Shown here: piece by piece, positions 19,228 through 29,949 of the stretch
Position numbering within the stretch: position 1 is the first letter of the stretch
Layout of the letters: each line of letters opens with the position of its first letter
Assembly: GCA_900095095.1 (NCBI GenBank)
Contig: FMBT01000428.1
Coordinates: 1 to 64,000 of the forward strand
Source: Fragilariopsis cylindrus CCMP1102
Taxonomy: Eukaryota; Bacillariophyta; Bacillariophyceae; Bacillariales; Bacillariaceae
DNA: 64,000 nucleotides
Reading direction: 5' to 3'
Translations under genes and position numbers: made by a program
Notes under the pieces: model-generated
The model's database searches: none
What the model was told of the DNA's origin: nothing
What the model saw: the letters and a program-made list of their open reading frames with translations, nothing else

Positions 19228-21770
19228 GCGAGAAAAGTTGTGATCGGCATTGATGGAGGAACTGAATCTATCAGAGCATGTTGCTTTGACGCCGAAACAG
19301 GTCATGTCATAGGAAAGCCGTGTGCGGCACCATATAAAACATACCACCAATATCCTGGCTGGGCAGAGCAAGACCCTAACGATTGGTACGAATGCATGGG
19401 AAGATCAGTCCGAGGTGCTGTAGACTCTTTATCGCAACACGACGAAATAATGGTAGTTACGATATATGCTGTGTATGCGTGGATACAACATGCTGTTCCG
19501 TCGTCGCATTAGACAAGAACAACAACCCATTAAGAAAATGTCTCCTGTGGATGGATCAACGATCTTCTTCTCAAACAGAACAAATAATGGAAAAATGCAA
19601 AGGTGATCCTGCGCTTCAGGTCAATTGCGGGGGGGCTGGTCCAATATCTGCTGAATGGATGACTCCAAAAGCATTATGGATACGTCAAAATGAACCTCAA
19701 ATATGGGAAGAAGCGAAGACGATTTGTGAATACCAAGACTATATCAATTATAAACTTACAAACATAATGTGCGCCTCTTCTTGTAACGCTGCGTCTCGGT
19801 GGCACTTTGATGGAGAAGAATGTTTAGAAGAATCGACTCCTGAAAATCCGTTCCCAGGAAGGCCAGTATCGATGTGGGAAAAATTGGGCATTCCTGAGTT
19901 GGCTGAAAAACTTCCATTGAAGTATATTCATATGGGAGGCCTCGTTGGGAGATTGACAGAGGAAGCTGCTAGACATTTAAATTTACGTGTAGGGACAAAA
20001 GTAGCTCAAGGAGGTCCTGATGCGTTCGTCGGGATGGTAGGTCTTGGGTGCATCAACCCTGGACAATTGTGTCTAATCACGGGATCATCTCATTTGCATT
20101 GCGTCGTTACTTCTACTCCAGCTACCGCTCCAGGCATTTGGGGCGCTTATAAAGGTGCTCCTTTGCCGGGAATTTGCTTTGCAGAGGGAGGGCAGGTACG
20201 AAACACAAATAATTTTCAATTTCAGTTCTTATTTTTCATTCTCTTCTGTTCTCACATTATGTATCATACATACTTCTGTTAGTCGTCAACCGGTAGTATC
20301 ATTCGATGGTAGGTTACAAATTTACAATACAAAAAAATCAAGTCTCGTTTTCATATGATTTTTTCTTCTTTCTCGTTTTCTCACATCATTATATTATAAC
20401 ATCACAAAAAACCTTCCTACCTCGCAGGGCACGGAACATTCTTGGTGAAAGTGAAAGAGAGTACAAGGAATTTGACGAAGAGGCCTCTAAATATCACCAG
20501 GATGCGATGGTCTTGTTGCCTTAGAAACCTTCCAGGGTAGTCGGACTCCTGTGACTGATCCACTCCAGCGTGGGCTTTACTTGGTCTCACACTTGCACAC
20601 ACTCGTGCACACATATGGCGAGCCTTAATGGAATCTGTCTGCTTCGGAACACGATCATGCTTGGAGGGGCTAGAAAAGGCAGGTCATGGGTGTGACGAGA
20701 TTGTTATCGCGGGGGGTGCAACGAGAAGCGACTTATGGCTTCAAATGCACGCAGATGTAACGGGAAAGCCGGTAGTCGTTTGCGAATTTATAGATGCCCC
20801 ACTATTGGGATGCGCCATTCTAGCGAGTGTTAATGCTGGTGTTCACGAGACAGTCAACGATGCCGTCAATAACATGGTCAGAAAAGCAAAGCGTATTAAG
20901 CCTTCCGAAGTATCCTCGAAAACTTACGATGAACTATATACTCGTCTTTATAGCGGATTAGGGAGTGCAACGAGACCTATTCATCATGCTATTGCTGCTT
21001 TTAGTAGAGGCGGTCATATTTCAGCCATACGTAGTGCTCTCGACGACGAAAGTAAAAATACAAGACTAGAAGTTCCAGTACCATGATCGATGTGGATTCC
21101 CAACAATATCCCCTTCACTTCTTGCCTCTGACTGGTCTAACATTCGAGGGGAAGTACAGCGCTGTATAGACGCGGGATGTTCCCGGCTACATATAGATAT
21201 CTTTGATGGAGTCTTTCTGGACTCTCCACACGCCTTAACATTCGGTCCACAGATGGTTGACGCAATTCGAAGATGTTCGGATGATACTATATTAGATCTA
21301 CATATATGTGTTGATCGTCCTGCACGGTACATCCAAGCGATGAAAGAAGCTGGTGGTAACACATTTATATTTCAATGGGAGGCTGTAAAAGATGCAAGGG
21401 AACCCTTGAAAGCAGCTCTCGAGATTGCCAGCGAAGTGGTGAAGTCAGGTATGTTATGCGGAATTTCTATCAATCCTCTACAAGTGTTGAGGAGATCTAC
21501 CCTATTTTGAATTCTGGTTTGATCGCTGTCGTTGATGTTCTTGCTGTAGAACCTGGATTTGGAGGGCAAACTTTCCAAGATAGCGCTATTGAAAAGATAG
21601 AAACATTATCTCAATTCCGGGGAAATTCTCCTGTAGAAAATCACTTTAAGATAATGGTGGATGGTGGTATCAATAAAGACACTGCCGAGAGAGTAACTGC
21701 CGCAGATATATTGGTCGCTGGAACTTTTTATTCAAACATCCTGACCTACGAGACGGTATTGCAAAAATGA
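19070..21770 (+). CDS. FGGY sugar kinase joined to ribulose-phosphate 3-epimerase
   Basis: The N-terminus (ATG at 19070) is a signal peptide (PPLFLTLLVSLLMLL, then EVHA) and a serine run. It is followed by an FGGY kinase: VVIGIDGGTESIR, CVDTTCCSVVALD, GGPDAFVGMVGLG, ITGSSHLH, EGGQSSTGS and GLTLAHTRAHIWRA. The best-known relatives phosphorylate D-ribulose. The epimerase starts within about 30 bp of the kinase end: SLLASDWSNIRGEVQR, HIDIFDGVFLD, DVLAVEPGFGGQ and MVDGGI, a full RPE fold. Introns lie at 20196-20282 and 20309-20427, leaving a 26-nt exon between them. The reading needs about seven single missing bases (near 19151, 19470, 20504, 20574, 21083, 21110 and 21476). With seven added the whole locus is one multiple of three, which favours a fused protein over two genes. 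Confidence 0.75.
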
Positions 21771-22082
21771 AGGCATCTCGTCGCAACTAATCATATTGCT
21801 CGCATTAGCAAAAGTCGCTAATATCAAAAGTGAGATTGAGAATAAGAAGTAATACATTCCCGATATAGACGTCGTCTATGAAGCAGAAAACAAAAACAAC
21901 ACAAGAACAACAACTATTGGCAACTTTAAAGCGGCTAAGGTGATAGATGATTCTGCAGGTATTCAATATGCAAAAGTCCTAGCTAAATCAATGAAAAAAT
22001 CAAGTCATAGTAAATGTAGATACTACATAAATATATTATAAATACCATGGTAATGCTAAACATAAATGGTGAAATAATCCAA
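21771..22082. other. convergent intergenic region
   Basis: 312 bp between the kinase-epimerase gene and alpha-tubulin, which point toward each other. No gene seen; it must hold both 3' ends. Confidence 0.5.
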
Positions 22083-23767
22083 CTAGTACTCTTCGCCGAG
22101 TTCTTCTGGTTCACCGCTATCAGCTCCAACTTCCTCACTGTATGAATAGTAATAATAATAATAATAAAGCAGGAAAAATGATGACGGAGTAAAAGTTTAA
22201 AATGAGTGAGAAAAAAAAGACTTCAAGATTAAAAAACTGCATGGATGATTACCACGTATATATACTTACTAATCTTTCTCTAATGCTGCGAGATCTTCAC
22301 GCGCTTCGGAGAATTCACCTTCTTCCATACCTTCTCCAACATACCAATGGACGAATGCACGCTTGGCGTACATAAGATCAAACTTATGGTCAATACGGGA
22401 AAGAGCTTCAGCGATTGCTGTTGTATTTGCAACCATACAAACCGCACGCTTGACTTCAGCCAAATCACCTCCAGGTACATTCTTAGGAGGTTCGTAGTTA
22501 ATACCACACTTGAATCCGGTTGGGCACCAATCAACGAATTGGATTGTACGCTTGGTCTTGATGGTGGCAACAGCAGCATTGACATCCTTAGGAACAACAT
22601 CACCACGGTACATAAGGCAACATGCCATGTACTTACCATGACGAGGATCACACTTCGTCATCATGTTTGTTGGTTCGAATACGGTACTAGTGATTTCAGC
22701 AACCGAAAGGGATTCATGGAAGGCCTTGTCAGCACTGATAACAGGAGCATACGAAGTCAACATAAAATGAATACGTGGATATGGGACCAAGTTCGTTTGG
22801 AATTCAGTAACATCAACATTCAATGCACCATCGAAACGAAGGGATGCGGTCAACGAACTAATAACCTGAGCAATCAAACGATTCAAGTTGGTGTAGGTTG
22901 GTTTTTGAATATCAAGATGACGACGACAGACATCGTACAAAGCCTCATTGTCCAAACAGAAGGTACAATCGGTATGTTCCAACAAAGCATGTGTCGACAA
23001 GACAGAGTTGTACGGTTCAACTACGGCTGTTGAAACTTGAGGACTTGGTGATACCGCAAATGACAACTTCGATTTACGACCATAATCGACAGAAAGACGT
23101 TCCAATAAAAGAGAACCAAGACCGGATCCGGTACCACCACCAGTTGCGTGGAAGACCAGGAAACCTTGTAGACCGGTACAGTTATCAGCAAGTTTACGGA
23201 TACGATCTAAGACTTGATCCACAATTTCCTTTCCGATAGTGTAATGACCGCGTGCGTAGTTATTAGCAGCATCTTCCTTTCCAGAAATGATTTGTTCCGG
23301 ATGATAAAGTTTGGAGTACTTTCCAGTACGGACCTCGTCACAACAGTTGGTTCTAAATCAACAAGACAGCACGGGGGACGTGCTTTCCAGAGGAAGTTTC
23401 ACTGAAGAAAGTGTTGAAGGAATCATCAGCAGCACCATTGGTTGTGCCATCGGTTGGCATATCACCATTCGAATCAATACCATGCTCTAAACAATAGAGT
23501 TCCCAACAGTTGTTACCAACTTGGATACCGGCCTGACCGAGATGGATTGAGATACATTCTGTTATCCAAGAAGAAAAAGAAAGTGGTTGGAACGAAAGGA
23601 AAAAATCAATATGAGTTGACAGTGATATTAATAACGACCACGAAAACGAATAAATAAAGAATATCAAGTCATAATACACCCACTATCTACATTTTCGGAA
23701 ACCAAACAATCTCACGGTACCCGTAATCTCCTATCAACACAACGATTGTATATTACTTACCACGCAT
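22083..23767 (-). CDS. alpha-tubulin
   Basis: Three exons on the minus strand: 23767-23761 (only ATGCGTG), 23558-22270 and 22137-22083. The tiny first exon splices to read [17 protein letters not shown], a common tubulin intron position. The signature [21 protein letters not shown] and the terminal ...GEEY (a substrate for detyrosination) fix the identity. Residue 40 is Gly, not the Lys that is acetylated in ciliated species. Two apparent one-base losses sit close together, near 23358 (LLDLEP) and 23340 (TVVDEV). Adding two bases gives exactly 450 residues, the family's standard length. An essential, near-invariant gene broken twice in 20 bp points to sequence error, or else this is a spare dead copy. 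Confidence 0.93.
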
Positions 23768-24690
23768 GATTGATGTTAGAGTTTAAAAGAAGAAAAAGGA
23801 TGTAAAGAGCATAAGCTAGTTCAAAGGGGTTACAAGTTAAACTTCTCGCGACAAGAGGTAAACTATGCGGTGACGATTAGTCGATCATGGTTGGATTCAA
23901 ACGCCTAAACAACAACAAACCTCCTCCACTCTCAACTCCTCAACTCAAAAAAGTCAATAACGCAATCTTCGCGCTACGTACGCGCCGGGCCAGTCGGCTT
24001 GAATCTTTCTCAACAAAAAATGACACTGTCTCGTGTGACCTCGCGTTATACATACTTATAGGTACTCTGATACCCTAATACCACAGCACAATTTTCTATA
24101 TACTAGCAAGAAACTAAAAGATAAAAAGTACAATATATATAAAGTTAAAAGTGGCACTTCTCCACTACAATTAACGTAAGTTTAATTCTAAAAATGATTA
24201 CAACTAATGTAGAGTCATGATATCTCGCAGTGAAATTACACGCGCGTAGATTGGCTTGAATATAATATAGAATAATATTTTTAGGAATTAAGATCCTAAT
24301 AGTGTCATATAAGATAGTAGACAATTAAAGAACCGAGACATGCAATCAGTAAATTCGATCTAAGGTGAAGCTTGGAAAGGATATCAACATTAGCAATTCA
24401 TCACTTTTTCGTTGATTGGAAAAAGCAACGCTTTGACCGGGGGGGGGGGGGATTCGTAAGGACAATATTCGCTCTCCAAATGGTGGCTTGCATAAAAAGA
24501 GATCGAAATGAAAGTTCCTTTGCTGTTTAGTTTTTCTTCTTCTCCCTTTTCGCTCTTACAGAAATCTTCAGCATAATATTTCCGCTCGCTCGTGTGATGA
24601 TTCGATATTCGATTCAGCTAGTATCTGTACCTTATAGTAATCATCTATCTTTTTGACCAGATACAAAGATGAATAACTTCTCTCTATTCA
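23768..24690. other. alpha-tubulin upstream region
   Basis: The 5' flank of alpha-tubulin, then AT-rich DNA with a 13-base G run at 24439-24451. The short plus frame at 23887-24078 has no recognisable content. Confidence 0.5.
24439..24451. repeat. 13-base G homopolymer
   Basis: The longest homopolymer I noticed here. The true length in the genome is uncertain because long G runs are often miscounted. Confidence 0.8.
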
Positions 24691-25296
24691 CTATTGTTTG
24701 TGGTAACATTGACCTATTCCTAGTTTCGCTATCGCCTCAGCATTTCCAAATGTCTTGAGCATTCCCGCCGGTAAGAATCCAAATTCACACGCACATCTCC
24801 AGTTATTGTTGTTCTTGTTACTTCCTGTTTTTTTCGTGCTCCCATCGTTCATTTTGAACCAATCTTCTTCGTTATCCTCTACATTATTCTTGACTTCGTC
24901 GTTGCTCTCTTTTTTGTCCAGAGAACTACTACTACTACTACTACTACTATTAGATATCTCCTTTTCGTTCTTATCGCGTCCCGATTCGTTCGACAACAGC
25001 TCATTCGATTCGTTCGAAGTTTTGTTTCTGGATGACTGATTTGGGATTATTATACAGCTGGACTGCTGTTCGTTGTTGATGATATCTTCCTTCTTATCTA
25101 CCTTCGTCTTTTCTATCATCAATGCAGTAGCAGTAGCAGTAGCATTATCAGTCGTGCTAGTATCAGCAGCAGTACTTGTTGTATTCGTTCGTTGCTTTTT
25201 GGTGATGCCCATAGGGAACCAGAAAGACATTTGCATCAGGACAATCAGTGCGATGGTCCCGATCGGAATTAGTATCCCCGTTAAACTTGTTTCCAT
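24691..25296 (-). CDS. small single-pass membrane protein with Cys-containing tail
   Basis: 201 residues, starting METSLTGILIPIGTIALIVLM, one N-terminal membrane segment at about residues 6-30. About 120 low-complexity residues follow, rich in Ser, Thr, Asn, Asp and Lys, including nine consecutive Ser. The C-terminal 38 residues are compact and less biased: NWRCACEFGFLPAGML, then KTFGNAEAIAKLGIGQCYHK, with three Cys. No family recognised. The contrast between biased middle and ordered ends suggests a genuine protein with a tethered short domain, probably facing the cytosol. The long spacer could place the Cys motif away from the membrane. Confidence 0.55.
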   Translation of the reverse strand: METSLTGILIPIGTIALIVLMQMSFWFPMGITKKQRTNTTSTAADTSTTDNATATATALMIEKTKVDKKEDIINNEQQSSCIIIPNQSSRNKTSNESNELLSNESGRDKNEKEISNSSSSSSSSSLDKKESNDEVKNNVEDNEEDWFKMNDGSTKKTGSNKNNNNWRCACEFGFLPAGMLKTFGNAEAIAKLGIGQCYHKQ

Positions 25297-25657
25297 CCTC
25301 TAGCTAGTTGTAGTTCTCTTGCAAGTATTATCTTATGTCGTTGCAGTATTTTTTTACATTTGTTATGTTGTTGGACAAGAAATAAATTTAAAAATTGCCT
25401 TTTTTCTGTTTAACTGATTTTAAATATATTTTAGTCGAACTAGTCAAATGGAGTCATTAATCAATATGATTTTAAAAAGTGTTAATAATTAATTCTTTGT
25501 GTGCCGATTATTTCACGATGGCATTTCATTATCAATTTATTGTCTACCTTGTCTACTATCAAACTACTCACAAGTAATACGAAAACTTCAGTAGCATTAC
25601 CTGTTATATAAACAAAAGAACTGTTAAAATAAACATAAACAAAAATCATCATCCATC
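25297..25657. other. divergent promoter region
   Basis: 361 bp between the small membrane protein gene and the sigma adaptin gene; AT-rich, nothing else seen. Confidence 0.5.
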
Positions 25658-26395
25658 ATGGAAGCAATCGGTAGTCATCAGGGGATTAATTCAGCAGCAA
25701 CACAGGTGGGATTTAATTTCTTTGTATTGATGAGTCGTCAGGGGAAGATCCGTTTATCTGAATTTTTTCAATCCTATACAGAATCTGAAAAACGTCGTAT
25801 AACAAAAGATATTGCTGCAGATATTCTTCCACGTGCACCTAAAATGTGTAATATTATTGAAAAGGGACCATATAAATTTGTTTATAGACGTTACGCCAGT
25901 TTATACTTTGTTGTTGGTGTACCACTTGGTATGAATGAATTAATTGTTTTAGAGCAAATTCATTTATTTGTAGAAGCATTGGATGGGTATTTCAATTCAG
26001 GTAAATGTTATTAAAGATACAAGAGAAAAACCTTACCAACCTATATTGTCCTGTCTTGTCCTGCCTATTTCTAATATTTTAACATTTTTATTTCTTCTTC
26101 CTTTTAATCTTAATAATAATAATAATAAACAGTTTGCGAATTAGATCTTGTATTTTCACTTCATAAATCATTATTAATTTTATTTGAAATGTTCATTGGC
26201 GGGATGCTATGTGAAAGTAATAAAAGAGAGGTACTTAAAGCAATTGTAGAGGCTGAAGAAATGGTAGAAGAAATGACGAAACCAGGAGAAGATACAGCAA
26301 GTCAATTAGATGACGGTTTGAGTTTCCAGGAACAATTTCAACTTGGACGTAAACCTGGACGTAGAACTGGTGGTGGTGGTGGAGGAAGAATGTAA
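25658..26395 (+). CDS. clathrin adaptor complex small (sigma) subunit
   Basis: Two exons, 25658-26000 and 26133-26395, give 201 residues. The core FFVLMSRQGKIRL, YRRYASLYFVVGV, NELIVLEQIHLFVEALDGYF and VCELDLVFSLHKS is the longin-like sigma subunit of an AP complex, which sorts cargo into coated vesicles at the trans-Golgi or endosomes. The intron splits the Val codon of NS-V-CELD, giving the expected join. ILPRAPKMCN looks like AP-1 sigma, while VYRRYASLYFVVGV looks more like AP-4 sigma, so I leave the class open. It is longer than the usual 140-160 residues: about 18 extra at the N-terminus and a Gly/Arg-rich C-terminal tail. No frame damage. Confidence 0.88.
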
Positions 26396-26771
26396 GGGTG
26401 TAAGTATATAATAAGATCAACATAAAATCTAAATACTACCATGTATCATACGTTGACATATCGATCGTCTTTTGACATAGCCAACCAAATCAAACAACGA
26501 ATACGCCTAATGATGAAGAATAAAAAATAATTAAGACTGTTTTATAATAAATCATTTTATCTAGTTACAAAATTATTTACTTTCCTTATCATTATTTATT
26601 GATGATCCTCTTCGTTATTTGCATTATTTAATTTTCCTCTTTATTCATTACTCATTGATCTTTCTTCGATTTAGCTTCCTCTTAATTCATTATTTATTGA
26701 TCTTTCTTCGATTTAGATTATAGATTGTAAAAGCAACGTGTCAGGATTTCAGTGCATCAAATAATCGCCCT
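26396..26771. other. convergent intergenic region with a 32-bp direct repeat
   Basis: Two near-identical 32-bp copies (26643-26674 and 26685-26716) spaced 42 bp apart, otherwise nothing. Confidence 0.6.
26643..26716. repeat. direct repeat, two 32-bp copies
   Basis: Both copies end in gatctttcttcgatttag and differ at about two positions in the first half. They lie in the 3' flank of the sigma adaptin gene. Confidence 0.75.
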
Positions 26772-28302
26772 TTAAGCCGACCCGCTTGTACTTTCATCAT
26801 TAGCAGCATTTGCTGGAACGTCCTGTGGTCCTGAACTAATAACCTGTTCCACTACCGTGTTAAATGAACTACAATGACCACATTGGATACCTAAAAAGTG
26901 CCAATTACGTGCATGACTCTTTGTTTCACAATCATTGCACATAATATCCACAATACGTTGTAAGTCACTTGGCATAGGATGTTCGGAAATGTCTCGAGCA
27001 CGAGCCTCCCACGCTGCTGCCATAGATTGTTGAGAGACAACAGTCTTTTTACAAATAGGACAACGGTAGTCAAAACCAGCCAATTTTCGAAAGCAATGGG
27101 CATGGATGGCATGACCACATGGTAAGTCTTGAGGAGATTGCCGTGAGGAGAACATATCTTCTCTACAAACTGGGCAGTTATTTTTATATTTATCCTTGAA
27201 ACACCGATGGGTATCAAATACATTCACGGAGATACACATACAGCATTCTGAGCAATGTCTGAAGTTCTCCTGACCACCCACACGACAAAATCCGCATTGG
27301 TCGCAATGGAATGGCTTTTTGGACTATGGTATGGTATCGTATCCAATTTCATATTCAATAGTATCGGATGGTACGATTAACAAAAGAAATGAAGATAATT
27401 TAGGTAAGGAAGGAAGGAAGTGACTTCAATCCAAGCATACTACTGGACTGGCATCCGCTGCATTGTACAGATTTTTTTTATTTTAAATAGACGTACCTGA
27501 CTCATCCATAGATTACATTTGTTACAATGATACTCTCCGAATATCGTTTTGCAGTTGATGCATTGATTCCTATAGCGTTGAAATTTAATCGAATTAAGTA
27601 ACAATTTGAAAATCGAATAGTATTGATAATAGTTAGATCCATGAGAAGTCATCAACATTTTTATGTCCGAGAAACAAATTGATAGACAAAAAAGATTTTT
27701 GGTCTCCGTAGCTTTCATTTCATATTCAGCACAATTCGATTTCAAAACAAAAACAAAACAAAACATTAAAATAGTACTTACGAGCCCATCTGTCTTGTAC
27801 CACACAATTTGCAGACTACTTCTCGGACCATGAAACGATTCATTGAAGGATGTCCTGGTGGACTTGTCTCGTCGTGACAGATACGACATCCCACAACTCT
27901 ATTGCAGCATGGGGCAACCATATTACAATTCCGTTCATAGTGAGTACACTTGCTATCCGCTTGTGCTGGTAGAATTGGTGACGGAGGTGGTGCAACTTCT
28001 GTACGTCCACCACTCATTAGGTTTTGTATACGCATACGTTTCTCTTGATCACTTAGGGTATTGTCACGCATAATTCCCTGTATAGCACGTCGACGAGCTA
28101 CGGCAGCATCTTCCTCTACAAGTGGATTTACCCCAGCAGCGTTATCATCGTTCCCTTCGTCGACGTCATCATCATCGTCTTCGTCGTTCATATGATCTTC
28201 CCCATCCCCTTCAGAATCGTCGTCGTCATCATCATCATCGTCATCATCGCTGTCCACCATAACGATATCATCATCATCCATGAAATCTTCTTCGTCTGCC
28301 AT
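26772..28302 (-). CDS. RCHY1: CHY and RING zinc-finger E3 ubiquitin ligase (PIRH2/RCHY1 type)
   Basis: Three exons, 28302-27782, 27569-27497 and 27323-26772, give 381 residues. Order of domains: an acidic N-terminus with runs of Asp (residues 1-60), a helical stretch (ARRRAIQGIMRDNTL), a CHY zinc finger starting CTHYERNC, a CTCHY finger (CINCKTIFGEYHCNKCNLW), a RING-H2 finger (CPVCREDMF, CGHAIHAHCF, CPICKK) and the C-terminal zinc ribbon (CNDCETKSH, CGHCSSFN). This is the full PIRH2 architecture; the E3 ligases of this family ubiquitinate regulators such as p53 in animals. The first ATG after the flank, in CATCATGGCAGAC, is chosen. The acidic extension is longer than in animals. Both introns are phase-consistent; no frame damage. 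Confidence 0.93.
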
Positions 28303-29949
28303 GATGAGATACTGTATCAATATGTAGAGTGGTAGAGCACGTTAAGTTTGAAAAAGAGAAGGCGAACAAAGTATAGTAGTACGGTATTTGTACGTTTAAA
28401 GATCAGTTCGATTGCAATTGTAGAATGGACTGGGAATACGATTAGCGCGAACGTTAAAACGTAACAAGTCAAATGTTGTTCTATGATGTTCAGAAATTCG
28501 GTAAGAAGAGGCTATTAGTACCGGTAGTGATTCGCTTTTAATACTGCGAATAGCACTCAATACTTCTCGCGCAATATAGTAAGCGTGACAACAAGTTTTG
28601 TGGTTAAATTGGCTGAGGTTGTTTAATCACGAGTTTCGAAAGAACTATTACATCCATACCCCTGCATTCATCGCCGTTAATAAAAACTCGTCGCGTATCA
28701 TCAAATTAAAATAATTAGGCCTGGACCATTTTCACCCTAGCGTGTTTCGGTGAGTTAAAATTAAAAAGAAACTACTTATCTTAATATTAAATTTGTGCCC
28801 ATTTAAGGCCCATCTAATGTGCTGTAACAAAATATGTGCCGCAAATAAATACAGTGCGTGTGTTAATCATGCATGTGCCGTGTGCATTTAGTGCCAGAAA
28901 TACAGTTGGTACATCCATTGCGGCACAAATTTGAATAAATTAATTTTAATTCGCCGGAACACGTACTAGGGTGGACATGGTCCTGTGGCAGCAACAACCA
29001 CGACAAAATATCCAAGGGGGTATCATAAATGACTCTTCCAGTACATAAAACGCAGGGATCACTCATGATTTACGAGACTTCATATTTTTTTCATGCCTTT
29101 GTATTATTCTTGTTGCAACAACAAAGTATTGATGTATGATATATTGATTGATTATTATTAGGAGTGTATACAATAGATGGAAAGGGAAATCTTTTCACAT
29201 ATTCAAGCTAGATATCGCACTCTACACCTTGCTCCGACAACATTAAGCACTATGTTTGTTCAACAACAACAACAACAACACAACGCAATGCCATGCCACC
29301 AAGCTATGACTGTGGAGCGGAGGGAGGGACACAGTTAATGATTGTATTTTGTTTTGATTCCATTTCTTTGAATATGAGCACCAAAATATGTTGCTGGAGA
29401 TTTTTTAAATCGTAAATACATTGATATCTGATGGAGTGTAACGTTAGTTACTAGTATAGAACATTCTGTAATGAATAATAAAGTGTATATATTTTTTTTA
29501 ATAAAAAACACTTTGTCTGTCCTTGTTTATCGATGTGGTGGGGGGCTACGATTTTAAAATTTTAAATTTTTACATTTGATTGTTGTTTGTGTGAAGGCAT
29601 TTTTCAGCGCGATTAGCTACAGCACTGTAATAGCTGCGTTCAGCACCGAAAAGCTAATAAGCAGTGCAGTCTTTATTCTTTGTGTTTTTACTTTCTACTC
29701 ACCCTGATCCATTATTGCAACTACAAAGAAGCACTTGTCAACTACCTCTATTACTCGATCGTCCTCATAAAATAAATACAGTTACACTACTGTTCGTATT
29801 AGGACAACAGCCGGATCAAACTTCTAGCTTTTTCACGCACAGATTCAGAAGATACGCATTTATATCCTATTATATATTTTCGATCGTAATATTTTCGTGG
29901 AATTGCGAAGGAATTTTAAAATATAACAATAACAATAACCAATAATAGT
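28303..29949. other. large intergenic region
   Basis: 1.6 kb with no gene I can defend. It holds a CAA triplet run at 29264-29282. A minus-strand frame at 28863-29066 starts MSDPCVLCTGRV and has eight Cys in 67 residues, but has no recognised family. A plus frame at 29664-29945 is probably UNC-50 leader. Confidence 0.45.

Noticed and set aside
24439-24451. G-run as a regulatory G-quadruplex
   Set aside because: A single run does not make the four-tract pattern, and its length is unreliable.
28863-29066. 67-residue Cys-rich frame on the minus strand
   Set aside because: It has an ATG and eight cysteines but no known domain, no splice partners and lies alone in a spacer. Could be real, but the support is too thin.
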